Program-made: the position numbers and the translations under genes
Notes under the pieces: model-generated
Told to the model about the DNA's origin: nothing
The model's database searches: none
The model's input: the letters and a program-made list of their open reading frames with translations, nothing else
Shown here: one piece after another, positions 38,831 through 47,829 of the stretch
Position numbering within the stretch: the first letter of the stretch is position 1
Layout: every line of letters starts with the position of its first letter
Assembly (NCBI RefSeq): GCF_023920225.1
Contig: NZ_CP092587.1
Coordinates: forward strand, 2,170,001 to 2,234,000
Direction of reading: 5' to 3'
Length of the DNA stretch: 64,000 nucleotides
Origin: Vibrio gazogenes
Lineage (GTDB): Bacteria > Pseudomonadota > Gammaproteobacteria > Enterobacterales > Vibrionaceae

Positions 38831-39670
38831 ATGACGCCGTCTCCTTCATCATCGATTCCGGTTGTGCTGACCATTGCAGGTAGTGATAGTAGCGGTGGCG
38901 CAGGGATTCAGGCCGATATCAAGACCATCTCCGCAACGGGTTGTTACGCCTGCTCAGTGATAACCGCCTCCACAGCCCAAAACACGCAAGGTGTATTTGA
39001 TGTATTACCACTTCCCGTCAGTCATGTAATTCAACAGCTTGATGCGGTGTTTTCAGATTTAAATATTGTGGCCGTCAAAATCGGGATGCTTGCTAATGCA
39101 GAGATTGTCGCAGCAGTTGCCAATAAACTTCAGGCAGTCCGTCCCCGCCATCTGGTGATTGACCCGGTGCTGTTATCAACCAGTGGTCGGATGTTACTAA
39201 GTCAAGATGCCTTACAGCCATTACAAGACATACTGCTGCCAATGGCAGATTTGGTCACACCAAATTTGCCGGAAGCGGCTGTGTTACTGGGTTATCCGAC
39301 CGGTGATTCAGGGGATGGGATCGCCAGGCTATGTCCCGAGATGATCGCGGATTTGCAACGACTCGGTTTACCGGCCATTTTACTCAAAGGTGGTCATGCC
39401 GATGACCCTCATTACAGCCAAGACTGGCTGATCACAGCATCAACGGCAACGGTGTTCAGCGCCCCTCGGATTGATGAATCAAATACGCATGGCACAGGAT
39501 GTACGCTCTCTTCAGCCATTGCTTCTTATTTAGCTCGTGGCGATTCACTCTCTTCAGCCGTCGAAGCAGCTAAAACCTATATTTCCGGTGCCATTCGTCA
39601 TGCTAGTCAATTGGATGTAGGCCGGGGGAAAGGACCGTTACACCATTTCTATCAGCAGACGGTTGAGTGA
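38831..39670 (+). CDS. thiD: Hydroxymethylpyrimidine / phosphomethylpyrimidine kinase
   Basis: A 279-residue ribokinase-fold enzyme that phosphorylates HMP and HMP-phosphate in thiamine synthesis and salvage. Visible are LTIAGSDSSGGAGIQADIKTI at the N-terminus (substrate site), VKIGMLANAEIV, VIDPVLLSTSG, TPNLPEAAVLLG, ILLKGGHA and the catalytic GTGCTLSSAIASYLA near the end. The start is the ATG at 38831 with AAAGGA upstream; the longer frame has no support. It stands apart from other thi genes, and no TPP riboswitch was recognised upstream. Divergent from the iron ABC operon. Confidence 0.93.
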   Translation: MTPSPSSSIPVVLTIAGSDSSGGAGIQADIKTISATGCYACSVITASTAQNTQGVFDVLPLPVSHVIQQLDAVFSDLNIVAVKIGMLANAEIVAAVANKLQAVRPRHLVIDPVLLSTSGRMLLSQDALQPLQDILLPMADLVTPNLPEAAVLLGYPTGDSGDGIARLCPEMIADLQRLGLPAILLKGGHADDPHYSQDWLITASTATVFSAPRIDESNTHGTGCTLSSAIASYLARGDSLSSAVEAAKTYISGAIRHASQLDVGRGKGPLHHFYQQTVE

Positions 39671-39731
39671 CAAACCATCGGTCAATCATCGTTCAGCAAT
39701 CCGCCCATCAAACTCTCAGACGTATCCGATA

Positions 39732-41075
39732 TCACCCAATATAAACCGTAATCGGCATGTTGGTCTGTTTCTCGATTGACTTCAGCCGAGACAATAACAC
39801 CGCGCTGATGGCATTTCCTGCGGTGAGCATCAGATTGCCGTTGGGGAGATAAAGATCACGCTTGATCACCATCCCCGGTTTGATTTCACTCAACCCGATA
39901 CAGAGCTCAACACCGTCTTCAACCCGGCTCGGTTGTTTCAGCATCTCAAGATACACCTCAATCACTTGGGGATCATACAACTCACCCGCCTGTTGTTTCA
40001 GGTATCCTTGTGCACTTCGGGTGGTCATTCTCTTCGGGTTATATGGTGAAGCGACATAAAAATCGTAGTCTTTCACCACTTTAATGATTCTGGCACCAAT
40101 GGGGATTTCCGGCCCTCGCAGGTGATCAGGCCGTCCTAACCCATTATAGAGTTCGTCCTGATGACGAATTATCTCAACCAATGGCTCAAAGCGCTTAATC
40201 CGTTCGACAATTGTTGCCCCGACAACCGCATTGGCACTCGGTGAAATCGGCACCTGACTTTCCGGATCGACTTTAGTCATTTCAATTTCAGAGTCCCGCG
40301 CGCCGATCAAGCCAATCTGGTGCATGAGGCCACATAAATAGATATGACCGATATCTGTCTCCGATAATTTCAAACGTTGCGCGACAGACTTGGCCTGATT
40401 GGCAATTCGCTCCGCGTGATCGGCAGGGAATCCTGTTCTATGCTGAATAATCGCAGTCACCATACCCAAAATATCTCTGAACGTTTTGTTACGACTCTTC
40501 AGCAACATTTCCAGCCGAGTATTCGACGTGCTTAATGCCTGGGTTCTTTCCTGAACTTGTAATTCCAGTTGATGATTAAAGTCGGATAATTTTTGGTTGG
40601 ATGTTTCCAGCGCCTGATTCATCGTTTCAAGCTGCTGATTGCGCTCTTCGAGTTCTTCCGATAATCGTTCTTTTTCTTTGGTTAAGCGGAAAAACTCAGC
40701 GGACTTGGCAATAATCAGTTTTAAATTTTCATTGTCCCAAGGTTTACTGATGTAAGTATGAATGCCACCGGCATTCACCGCTCTCACGGTAGACTGTATA
40801 TCACTATATCCCGTTAGGAGAATACGAATCGCATCCGGTGCAATTTCTTTCGCCTGAGATAAAAACTCCGCACCATCCATCTCGGGCATTCGCATGTCGG
40901 AAACAATGATTGAGACTTCGTTTTCTTGCAAATACGTTAATGCTTCCCGACCATCACTAAAACTCACGACATCATAATCAAGACGAAGCACCCGATTAAG
41001 TGCTTTCAGAATATCATTTTCATCGTCTAATAAGAGCAGTGTCAGTCGATCCGACGCTGTAGCATGACTTTCCAT
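39732..41075 (-). CDS. Response regulator with degenerate HD-GYP domain
   Basis: A 447-residue protein of the RpfG-like group. The receiver (10-125) is intact: acidic DDEND, phospho-acceptor Asp60 in IIVSDMRMPEMDG and Lys111. A coiled coil spans about 130-195. The C-terminal domain aligns with HD-GYP, but the metal-binding HD reads HQ (MHQIGLIG, 252-253) and the HHE...GYP stretch reads RHQDELYNGLGRP (304-316). With those residues lost it is unlikely to hydrolyse c-di-GMP and may bind it or act as a scaffold. AGGAG lies eight bases before the ATG. It is last in the signalling cluster and has a possible promoter of its own at 41188-41217. Confidence 0.87.
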   Translation of the reverse strand: MESHATASDRLTLLLLDDENDILKALNRVLRLDYDVVSFSDGREALTYLQENEVSIIVSDMRMPEMDGAEFLSQAKEIAPDAIRILLTGYSDIQSTVRAVNAGGIHTYISKPWDNENLKLIIAKSAEFFRLTKEKERLSEELEERNQQLETMNQALETSNQKLSDFNHQLELQVQERTQALSTSNTRLEMLLKSRNKTFRDILGMVTAIIQHRTGFPADHAERIANQAKSVAQRLKLSETDIGHIYLCGLMHQIGLIGARDSEIEMTKVDPESQVPISPSANAVVGATIVERIKRFEPLVEIIRHQDELYNGLGRPDHLRGPEIPIGARIIKVVKDYDFYVASPYNPKRMTTRSAQGYLKQQAGELYDPQVIEVYLEMLKQPSRVEDGVELCIGLSEIKPGMVIKRDLYLPNGNLMLTAGNAISAVLLSRLKSIEKQTNMPITVYIG

Positions 41076-41187
41076 GATGATCGCTCCTGCTTCTGTTCAC
41101 TTCCAGTACAATATTGAACTTGTTCTGATAAGGTCGGACTATCAACCCCGAATCACCGCCAAGAGAATTCTCTCTGTAAGTAATTCA

Positions 41188-41217
41188 ATTATATTATACT
41201 TTTCAAGGGTTGGTAAA
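41188..41217 (-). promoter_or_regulatory. Possible promoter of the degenerate HD-GYP gene
   Basis: On the minus strand TTTACC (41217-41212) and TATAAT (41193-41188) are 18 bp apart; a second overlapping TATAAT is at 41198-41193. It lies in the 274-bp gap between the kinase and the HD-GYP gene, so the latter may be transcribed separately. Confidence 0.4.
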
Positions 41218-41349
41218 AAATGTACCGGAAGCTGCCATATTAATATTGAACGGGGGCCCCAAATCGGTCTTGGACTTCCTGTAGTAAGATTTGACCACTG
41301 GACACTGACGATCAACGTTCATCGAGTGCTCATCAGTATACAGATCACC

Positions 41350-42663
41350 CTAAGGCATACTGACGACACAAGGTAACCGAATCACGGCCTGAGTCCCCTT
41401 GCCTAACTCAGACTCAATCGAAATCAGGCCGGAATGTTCTTCAATAATCTCTTTGGCAACAGAAAGTCCTAATCCGGCACCGCTTCCCACCTGCTTGGTA
41501 GTAAAAAACGGTTCAAAAATATGTCGCAAATGTTCCTCGGAAATTCCTTTGCCGTTATCTTGAATCGATAGACAAAGATTTCGCTTTCTCGGAATGAGAA
41601 CACTGGTCTCATATGTTAGCCGAATACAAATAATACCATCCGTATGCGTAATCGATTGGAAAGCATTCATAATCAAGTGGATAAATGCCTGTTGCAGTTT
41701 ATTGGATTGCCCTTTGACATACATGGGTCGCTCTGGAGCCTGATAATCAATCCTGGCCCGCATCTTGAGTTCACCAAGAATCAGGCCCAACGATGAACTA
41801 ATCACATCCCGCAAGTCAACGACCCCAATGTTTGAACTGGATACATGGTTATAAACATTCAAACTCGACACAACATTTTGAATTCGGGTGAGCCCTTCGA
41901 GCGTCTCTGAGATAATAGCTGCACTATCATCCAGTATCTCTTCTACAGATATTTTTTGTGTCTCAGACAATGTCGAAACAAACTGTTTAAATTCGCGCAT
42001 GTAGGCACTGAGCGTACCTAAATTACTCATAATGAATCCCAGAGGATTATTAATTTCGTGCGCGACCCCCGCAGCTAATTTCCCTAAAGAAGCAAGTTTC
42101 TCAGTCTGTTCAACATCCTGATTGTGATACATCATCTCAGTCGATGTAATATAAGTGAGCGCAATCTTCACCACTTCAATAATGTAGTGTAATGTCCCTA
42201 AACTGTTTTGCTGCCACAGAGCTTCAGACTGGGAAGTCAGTAGCATCATGTAGTGGCGAGATTGGATCTGAACCGTCACAACCAGAGCTTTGCTTATCGT
42301 CGGGAAAAAAGGCGCATAGTATTCAGCCCAGAAATTGGAACGTTCGAGCTGCTCAATAAAACAAAACTCGTGTTGGGTGAAAGTCGGAAAATATTGCTCT
42401 CGGATCGGGCCAGTCAATAACGGACGAGAACGTATCAAACGCAGAGAATCCAACTCATAGGTCGTAAATAGGTAAATCTCCGTATCGACAAAGGTCTCGC
42501 TCATAAAATCCACAAATAGATCGAGACTGTCATCCTGACTTTCTGAGGTCAACATCAGGCGCAAGGTATCCAAAGCAAAGTTAGGTTCTGCACACCATCG
42601 ATCTTCATCAGAGAGAATCATCGGCTTGACTTGAATATCATTTTCTATTGACGAGTGTCCCAC
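41350..42663 (-). CDS. Soluble histidine kinase with GAF-like sensor
   Basis: A 437-residue kinase with no membrane helix. Residues about 25-180 form a GAF-like region with no clear ligand motif. The kinase core has the H-box KLAAGVAHEINNPLGFIMSN with His202, an N-box FIHLIMNAFQSI, a D-box IQDNGKGIS and a G-box GSGAGLGLSVAKEI; HEINNPLG marks the NtrB-like subgroup. The start appears to be GTG at 42663; a later ATG at 42621 is possible. It sits next to a second kinase of the same subgroup, so the two may have arisen by duplication or form heterodimers. Partners are probably the receivers and HPt protein of the cluster. Confidence 0.85.
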   Translation of the reverse strand: MGHSSIENDIQVKPMILSDEDRWCAEPNFALDTLRLMLTSESQDDSLDLFVDFMSETFVDTEIYLFTTYELDSLRLIRSRPLLTGPIREQYFPTFTQHEFCFIEQLERSNFWAEYYAPFFPTISKALVVTVQIQSRHYMMLLTSQSEALWQQNSLGTLHYIIEVVKIALTYITSTEMMYHNQDVEQTEKLASLGKLAAGVAHEINNPLGFIMSNLGTLSAYMREFKQFVSTLSETQKISVEEILDDSAAIISETLEGLTRIQNVVSSLNVYNHVSSSNIGVVDLRDVISSSLGLILGELKMRARIDYQAPERPMYVKGQSNKLQQAFIHLIMNAFQSITHTDGIICIRLTYETSVLIPRKRNLCLSIQDNGKGISEEHLRHIFEPFFTTKQVGSGAGLGLSVAKEIIEEHSGLISIESELGKGTQAVIRLPCVVSMP

Positions 42664-42707
42664 ATTAGCTGTCCTTCAGTGTCCAGGCCAAAACCATAAA
42701 ACGCAAC

Positions 42708-44024
42708 TCAGCTTGTTGCTTGCTCAATGTCATCGGTTGCAGTCACTGCATCGATAGGGAGTTGAATAATAAATTCACTGCCGGCTCCGATCTCACTCTG
42801 AACGGCAATCGTTCCCTTATGGGCTTTAATAATTCCATAAGAAACAGATAATCCTAATCCCGTTCCGGATCCAACGGCTTTCGTGGTGAAAAAAGGATCA
42901 AAGATGCGATCCTGAATATCAGGAGGAATGCCTGTCCCCGTATCACGAATCCGAATTTCAACATGGTGTTCATTGACTTGATGGACGGAAATATAAATTG
43001 TCCCTTCCCCTTCAATCGCTTGACTGGCATTCACTAAGATATTCAACAACACCTGATTGATTTGCATGGGCTGACAATAAACATCCGGAATGTCCGCCTG
43101 GTAGTCTTTTTCAATCGTAATATTATACTTAATCTCGTTATGAATGATTTTCAGTGTCGATTCAATACCATTCACAAGGCTGGCATATCCCCACTCCGAA
43201 CCATCAATATGTGAAAAATCTTTCAGGTTCTTCACAATAGACATCACTCGGGATGAACCTTCCAGTGACTCCTGAATCAAATCTGATGTGTCTTCCAAAA
43301 TAAAACTAACTTGCTGCTGCTGTAACACCGCTTGGCAATGTTCTGCCAACGCACTATCACCGCCTTCATCAATCATCTCTTTCATCTTCTCAATGACTTG
43401 AGCCAAGCGCTGAAAGTAATCATGTAAAGTCTGAATATTTGATGTAATAAAACCAACCGGATTATTGATTTCATGGGCTATCCCCGCAGATAACTGACCA
43501 ATCGATGCCATTTTTTCAGATTGGATCAACTGTCCTTGCGTCTCTTCCAGTTTCTTAATCAACATTTTTTGTTCTTGATGTTCGATTTTCAATTGTTGAG
43601 AGATTTTCCGCAGCTGCGCTTGCTGGCTGGCTTGAATGGTCACATCATAAATACAAAGACAGACATGCTCAATCGAGCCATCATCATTGTGGATAGGAAT
43701 GACTTCCAGATTTTGAAACATCTGTTCTTCTTCGCCTGATACGGGCCGAGAACTTTTGAAGGGAAGCACGTGTGGTTTTTGTTCCCATGACGAAAAACTC
43801 GATGACTCAATCACTAGTGCAGTATCGATCTTTCGCTTCAGATAATCAGCGGACTGAGGAAAAAGCGTCAGAATATTCTGCCCTTGGATCGCACCACCTG
43901 CATAAATCACCCGTGACTGAAAATACTCATTCGCTTTAACAATCAAGTAATCATTGCGAACGATACACAATGCAAAATTGAGCTGGTCTAACAAATCTGA
44001 CAGTAATAACCTACTTTTAGCCAT
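42708..44024 (-). CDS. Soluble PAS-containing histidine kinase
   Basis: A 438-residue cytoplasmic kinase. A PAS domain covers about residues 8-130, then a coiled coil (135-172) leads to the H-box LSAGIAHEINNPVGFITSNI with His184. Further on are NILVNASQAI, IRDTGTGIPPDIQDRIFDPFFTTK and GSGTGLGLSVSYGII, a complete NtrB-type ATPase domain. It starts eight bases after the CheC-like gene with GGAGTCAGT upstream, so it belongs to the same transcript. It closely parallels the next gene in its core but has a different sensor. Confidence 0.88.
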   Translation of the reverse strand: MAKSRLLLSDLLDQLNFALCIVRNDYLIVKANEYFQSRVIYAGGAIQGQNILTLFPQSADYLKRKIDTALVIESSSFSSWEQKPHVLPFKSSRPVSGEEEQMFQNLEVIPIHNDDGSIEHVCLCIYDVTIQASQQAQLRKISQQLKIEHQEQKMLIKKLEETQGQLIQSEKMASIGQLSAGIAHEINNPVGFITSNIQTLHDYFQRLAQVIEKMKEMIDEGGDSALAEHCQAVLQQQQVSFILEDTSDLIQESLEGSSRVMSIVKNLKDFSHIDGSEWGYASLVNGIESTLKIIHNEIKYNITIEKDYQADIPDVYCQPMQINQVLLNILVNASQAIEGEGTIYISVHQVNEHHVEIRIRDTGTGIPPDIQDRIFDPFFTTKAVGSGTGLGLSVSYGIIKAHKGTIAVQSEIGAGSEFIIQLPIDAVTATDDIEQATS

Positions 44025-44032
44025 ACTGACTC

Positions 44033-44614
44033 CTATAATAATTCATCTAGGCGCTCAAGCATTCGGCCTAACTCCCTATCCGCAAAACAGATAATTGTTC
44101 TCGCTGCAAATGAATCTTTTTCAATCAAAAACGAAATTTCCATAATCAAAGAAAGTTTCCATTCAGAGACGGGTAAAGGCTGTCTCGAAGGCTCAAATAA
44201 TACTGGTGGTTGAATTTTAGTTTTGACATCGATTTGTTCACACAACCCTTTGAGACTTGCTCCAGACAAAATATTTGAAATATCCAGAATACTTTCCTCA
44301 ACATTAACTGAATCGAAAGTATCCCCTTTGACTCGGTTCAGATCCGTCACAACCTGTTGGCACCCGCGACGACTGACTAAGGTAATCAGCTCACCATCCA
44401 TACCACCAAAAAAGGATTGCCGCGTATAATAATAATCTGACTCTGATTGTTTCAGACGATCTAAATCTTCATCAGTCGCTAAACGAATATTCGGCACAGA
44501 AATCACGACATGGAGATCCAGTAAAGTCGCTAATTTATTCGCGGCTCTCCCCATCGATATATTCATAAACTCTTGAAGCGCATCTTGGTGATCTGCAGAT
44601 AAAACCGTATTCAT
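44033..44614 (-). CDS. CheC/CheX-family phosphatase-like protein
   Basis: A 193-residue protein of the CheC-FliY-CheX group, which dephosphorylate CheY-like receivers. The family pattern [DS]-x3-E-x2-N-x22-P is matched exactly once: Asp11, Glu15, Asn18, Pro41. A second copy of the pattern is at 107-137 with Glu107, Asp111, Asn114 and Pro137, so the second site keeps the Asn but has Asp for Glu. A CheC with one strong and one altered site is expected to be a phosphatase for the adjacent receiver. It overlaps the CheY-like gene by four bases (ATGA), strongly suggesting that the two work together. Confidence 0.82.
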   Translation of the reverse strand: MNTVLSADHQDALQEFMNISMGRAANKLATLLDLHVVISVPNIRLATDEDLDRLKQSESDYYYTRQSFFGGMDGELITLVSRRGCQQVVTDLNRVKGDTFDSVNVEESILDISNILSGASLKGLCEQIDVKTKIQPPVLFEPSRQPLPVSEWKLSLIMEISFLIEKDSFAARTIICFADRELGRMLERLDELL

Positions 44615-44976
44615 AACAATCCCACCTCATGTAATACATGTTCTAATTGTATTGGGTCTAACGGTTTCTGAATAAATGACGCGGCCCCTAATTGTTTCAC
44701 TTTTTCCTGAGAATAAGGTTGAATGTCTGCGCTAATGACGATCACGACCGTTTTAGCATCAATTTGATGCAAATGTTCCAAAACCTGAAAACCATCCATT
44801 TCAGGCATGGTTAAATCGAGAAACATGACATCCGCCAACCCCTGATTATAATTGCTGACTGCTTCTTTCCCGTTTGATGCTTCATGAATACTCACATCCC
44901 ACCGCTCAGGTAACGCTCTCATGACTGATTTACGCGACATTTTTGAATCATCTGCTATCGTCACATTGATTGCCAT
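44611..44976 (-). CDS. Single-domain response regulator (CheY-like)
   Basis: A 121-residue receiver with no output domain. Acidic residues are Asp9 and Asp10, the phospho-acceptor is Asp54 in VMFLDLTMPEMDGF, the switch region has VIVISADIQ, and the lysine is in FIQKPLDP. Such proteins either bind a target when phosphorylated or act as phosphate shuttles to an HPt protein. It overlaps the CheC-like gene by four bases and lies within the signalling cluster. The ribosome site is GGGAGAGA before the ATG. Confidence 0.9.
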   Translation of the reverse strand: MAINVTIADDSKMSRKSVMRALPERWDVSIHEASNGKEAVSNYNQGLADVMFLDLTMPEMDGFQVLEHLHQIDAKTVVIVISADIQPYSQEKVKQLGAASFIQKPLDPIQLEHVLHEVGLL

Positions 44977-45056
44977 TGGTATCTCTCCCTCACATTCAAA
45001 AAATCATCGACGCTGTTGTAATATGATCTGTCATCATATTGTTTTTAACCATTTTA

Positions 45057-46211
45057 TTATGCTGTTTCTAATAATAATGGGATCAATGCCAAAACAGCGT
45101 CACTGACAACATTGGGTAATTGCTCAGCGATTTGCTTGAATTGCTCATCTGTCTTGAATTTCTCAATCATGTAAGCTAGGCCGACAATACTGCCATACAC
45201 GACTGTCTCATTCTGACTGAGAAAATCGATATGGCTCTGAGATAAAATCATGTCACCGACATCAATATCATATCCCCATAAAATCAGCAGATAAGCAGCC
45301 GCAACGTGGTGATCATGGTAACCATCCTGCAACCCCAGATAGGTTCTGATATTTTCTAACGTTGCCCCTTCTTCCAGTACGAGCAGCGTTCCGATAGACG
45401 TTAATAGACTGGCAACAAACACTTTATCCTGTTCACGTCGGGCAAAACTCATCTCTTTCGCAATCAATCGCGCAATCGAACCGACTCTGAGGGCTCGCTC
45501 TGCGACCTGCTGATGCTGTTTCGGTGAAACCCGGTGATGAGGAATTTGCGTTAGTAAAGAAACAGCAATCGTTTCAATTAATGTTGCCCCTAATCGGCTG
45601 ACCGCTTCAGAAAGTGAATCAGTATGTCTTCTGAATCCGAAATACGATGAATTGGCAATTTGAAATATCCGGGCAACTAAGGAGGGCTCATGACTAATCA
45701 CCTCAGCCATTAAATGCATGTCACAATTCGGCGAGGCGATCACATTCTGTAATTCCTGAACAGTATGCGGCAATACGGGCAAACCAGACAAAGACCCTAA
45801 CTTCTGACGACACTCTGCATTGAACGGCATTTTATGTAAGCGTTCGGCACACTGAAACAGGTGTTCAAAATCATCCTGAGTAAATGGTTTAGGTAAAACG
45901 AAGTGGGCATAACCGTGTGCTTTTTGAGGTAACTCTTGAGTTGTATCCCCCGTCAACAGTACCCGGATTGACTCAGGCAAATTCATTTTGACTTCATTCA
46001 GTAACACATCGCCGCGCTTCTTTGGCATCAATAGATCAGAAATAAATATCGCAGGATGTTCAATGTCAGAGTCAGCCATGATTTCCTCCCACCGCATCGG
46101 TTCATCAAGGAGAAGAAACCGCCACTCGGGACGCAAACGACGCACCAGCCGGCCAATGGCTTTTAACATAAACTCATCATCATCAACACATACCACTTCA
46201 AGATTTGCCAT
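45057..46211 (-). CDS. Response regulator with HDOD output domain
   Basis: A 384-residue protein. The N-terminal receiver has DDDEF, phospho-acceptor Asp59 in IFISDLLMPKKRGD and Lys108 in HFVLPKPFTQ. From about residue 140 an HDOD domain follows: LPVLPHTVQELQNVI, ISHEPSLVARIFQIANSSYFGF and SRLGATLIETIAVSLL. HDOD domains are HD-fold proteins without the metal-binding residues and usually serve as signalling scaffolds. It starts nine bases after the HPt gene. The C-terminal part has an extended helical tail. Confidence 0.88.
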   Translation of the reverse strand: MANLEVVCVDDDEFMLKAIGRLVRRLRPEWRFLLLDEPMRWEEIMADSDIEHPAIFISDLLMPKKRGDVLLNEVKMNLPESIRVLLTGDTTQELPQKAHGYAHFVLPKPFTQDDFEHLFQCAERLHKMPFNAECRQKLGSLSGLPVLPHTVQELQNVIASPNCDMHLMAEVISHEPSLVARIFQIANSSYFGFRRHTDSLSEAVSRLGATLIETIAVSLLTQIPHHRVSPKQHQQVAERALRVGSIARLIAKEMSFARREQDKVFVASLLTSIGTLLVLEEGATLENIRTYLGLQDGYHDHHVAAAYLLILWGYDIDVGDMILSQSHIDFLSQNETVVYGSIVGLAYMIEKFKTDEQFKQIAEQLPNVVSDAVLALIPLLLETA

Positions 46212-46220
46212 ACCCCACCC

Positions 46221-46574
46221 TTAACTCGCAGAATCTAAATAATGGTGAATCTCTTGTGTCAGCTCATGACACCATTGTTCAACCACACTGAGCCGAGTCG
46301 TCTGCGTACAAATATTATCCGCTTCATTGAGCGAGTCCGTCTCAATCTGCTGAAGAACTTCTGCTAGCTCATCCGCACCGATAAAGCGTGCTGATGATTT
46401 CATCCGGTGAGATGTCATTCTGACATGTTGTATATCGCCATCCTGCCAATAGGAACGTAACTGGGACAATGATTCGTCCAGTGAGATAAGGTAACCACTG
46501 AGCATCTCACTGATATTCTCTTCACCAACCATGTCCGCAACTCTTGTCGGCTGGAAATACTGTAAGTCCGCCAT
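46221..46574 (-). CDS. Histidine phosphotransfer (HPt) protein
   Basis: A 117-residue helical protein. The phospho-histidine is His56 in HVRMTSHRMKSSARFIGADEL, which matches the HPt motif A-H-x-L-K-S/G-S-A. It would pass phosphate between a receiver and a final regulator. The ATG at 46574 with GGGGA upstream is chosen; a GTG 12 codons earlier is weaker. It is the first gene of the seven-gene signalling cluster; no hybrid kinase is in the cluster, so phosphate probably arrives through one of the receivers. Confidence 0.85.
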   Translation of the reverse strand: MADLQYFQPTRVADMVGEENISEMLSGYLISLDESLSQLRSYWQDGDIQHVRMTSHRMKSSARFIGADELAEVLQQIETDSLNEADNICTQTTRLSVVEQWCHELTQEIHHYLDSAS

Positions 46575-46736
46575 GATGATTCCCCAAGGTAACTGAGCTA
46601 AAATCGACACGTGATATTTACGAACGCTGTTTTCTCAATGCGTTAGGTTTAGTGTAGCTGATTCTCAGCAACGCGAAGGGGCAAAACAGTGCGCCTGTTA
46701 ACAGAAATCCCGATGTTCAGGCAGAGAGAAATAAAA

Positions 46737-46763
46737 ATCCCCCAAAAGTTACCTTTGAGGGAT
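46737..46763 (-). terminator. Terminator of ytfG
   Basis: A ten-pair stem, ATCCC.CAAA with TTTG.GGGAT, holding one mismatch and a seven-base loop, then TTTTTATTT on the minus strand. It lies 40 bp beyond the ytfG stop codon. Confidence 0.85.
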
Positions 46764-46803
46764 CAATCGATACCAGCAGCATCACAACATGTTGTCGATA
46801 ACG

Positions 46804-47667
46804 CTACTCCGCAGTCCCTGATAATGTCTCTTTGATTGTCACATCAATCGGTGTACTCGGATGCCCCAGGAGCAAACTGAGATCATTTGACGAACTCAAT
46901 AGATCGCCCGCAGCCGCTCCGGTTTCAGCGTTCCCTAATACCATTGAAAATGGTGCCGGAACACCAGCATTTTCCAACGCTTGAACATAGTCGGATTCAG
47001 ACAGATTCTGATAAGTTATCGGTTGTCCTGTTGCTTTGGACAAAGAATTCGCAAACTCAGCCAGGGTAAAACTCTGATCACCCGCCAGTTCGTAGACTTT
47101 ACCGGCCTGCCCCTCGCGTGTCAGGACATGTACGGCAGCTTCGGCATAATCACGACGAGGCGCGGATGAAATACGGCCGTCTCCGGCACATCCAATCATC
47201 ATGCCCTGTTGCAGAATCGCTGGGATCCCCATGGTATAGTTTTCCGAATACCAGCCATTTCTCAAAATCACTGCGGGGAGTCCGGATTGCTGAATCAAGG
47301 CTTCTGTCGCGACATGTTCTTCGGCCAACATCAAAGAAGAACGATCTGCTTTCAAAATACTGGTATAAGCCAGTAAAGTGACGTTCGCGGCTTTCGCGGC
47401 TTCAATGACAGTACGATGCTGTTCAATCCGCTGTCCGACCTCACTGGAAGAAATCAACAGCACTTTGTTTACACCGACAAATGCGTCACGCCATGAGTCA
47501 GGTTGGGTATAATCTGCATACCGTACTTCCACTCCCAGTTTCGCCAAATCCTGTGCTTTATGAACATCGCGAACTGTCGCGACAATTTGTGATGCAGGCA
47601 CTTTTTGTCGTAAGGCTTCAATCACGAGACGGCCAAGTTGGCCGGTTGCTCCGGTAATTGCTAACAT
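46804..47667 (-). CDS. qorB: NAD(P)H:quinone oxidoreductase 2 (QorB/YtfG)
   Basis: A 287-residue NmrA-like atypical short-chain dehydrogenase. The dinucleotide-binding motif is ITGATGQLGR at the N-terminus, followed by ATVRDVHKAQDL, which selects NADPH, and ILRNGWYSENYT further on. It matches E. coli YtfG/QorB, which reduces quinones, in sequence and length. AAAGGAGAC precedes the ATG. It is divergent from the HxlR-type regulator gene, the same arrangement as ytfG and ytfH in enterics, so that regulator most likely controls it. Confidence 0.92.
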   Translation of the reverse strand: MLAITGATGQLGRLVIEALRQKVPASQIVATVRDVHKAQDLAKLGVEVRYADYTQPDSWRDAFVGVNKVLLISSSEVGQRIEQHRTVIEAAKAANVTLLAYTSILKADRSSLMLAEEHVATEALIQQSGLPAVILRNGWYSENYTMGIPAILQQGMMIGCAGDGRISSAPRRDYAEAAVHVLTREGQAGKVYELAGDQSFTLAEFANSLSKATGQPITYQNLSESDYVQALENAGVPAPFSMVLGNAETGAAAGDLLSSSNDLSLLLGHPSTPIDVTIKETLSGTAE

Positions 47668-47829
47668 AATGTCTCCTTTTACTTTGTCATCTCAGAACCA
47701 TTCACGACCTCATTCACCATGAAACACCACGGATTAACTGGCGCATCACAGACGGATTGCTCACAAGGCCAACTGATCCTATACTAAAACCAAAACTAAC
47801 TTTTAGTAAGTACGTACAAAAAGGTAAGT

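Noticed and set aside
41253..41260. GGGGCCCC palindrome between signalling genes
   Set aside because: Eight bases only, with no further symmetry or context.
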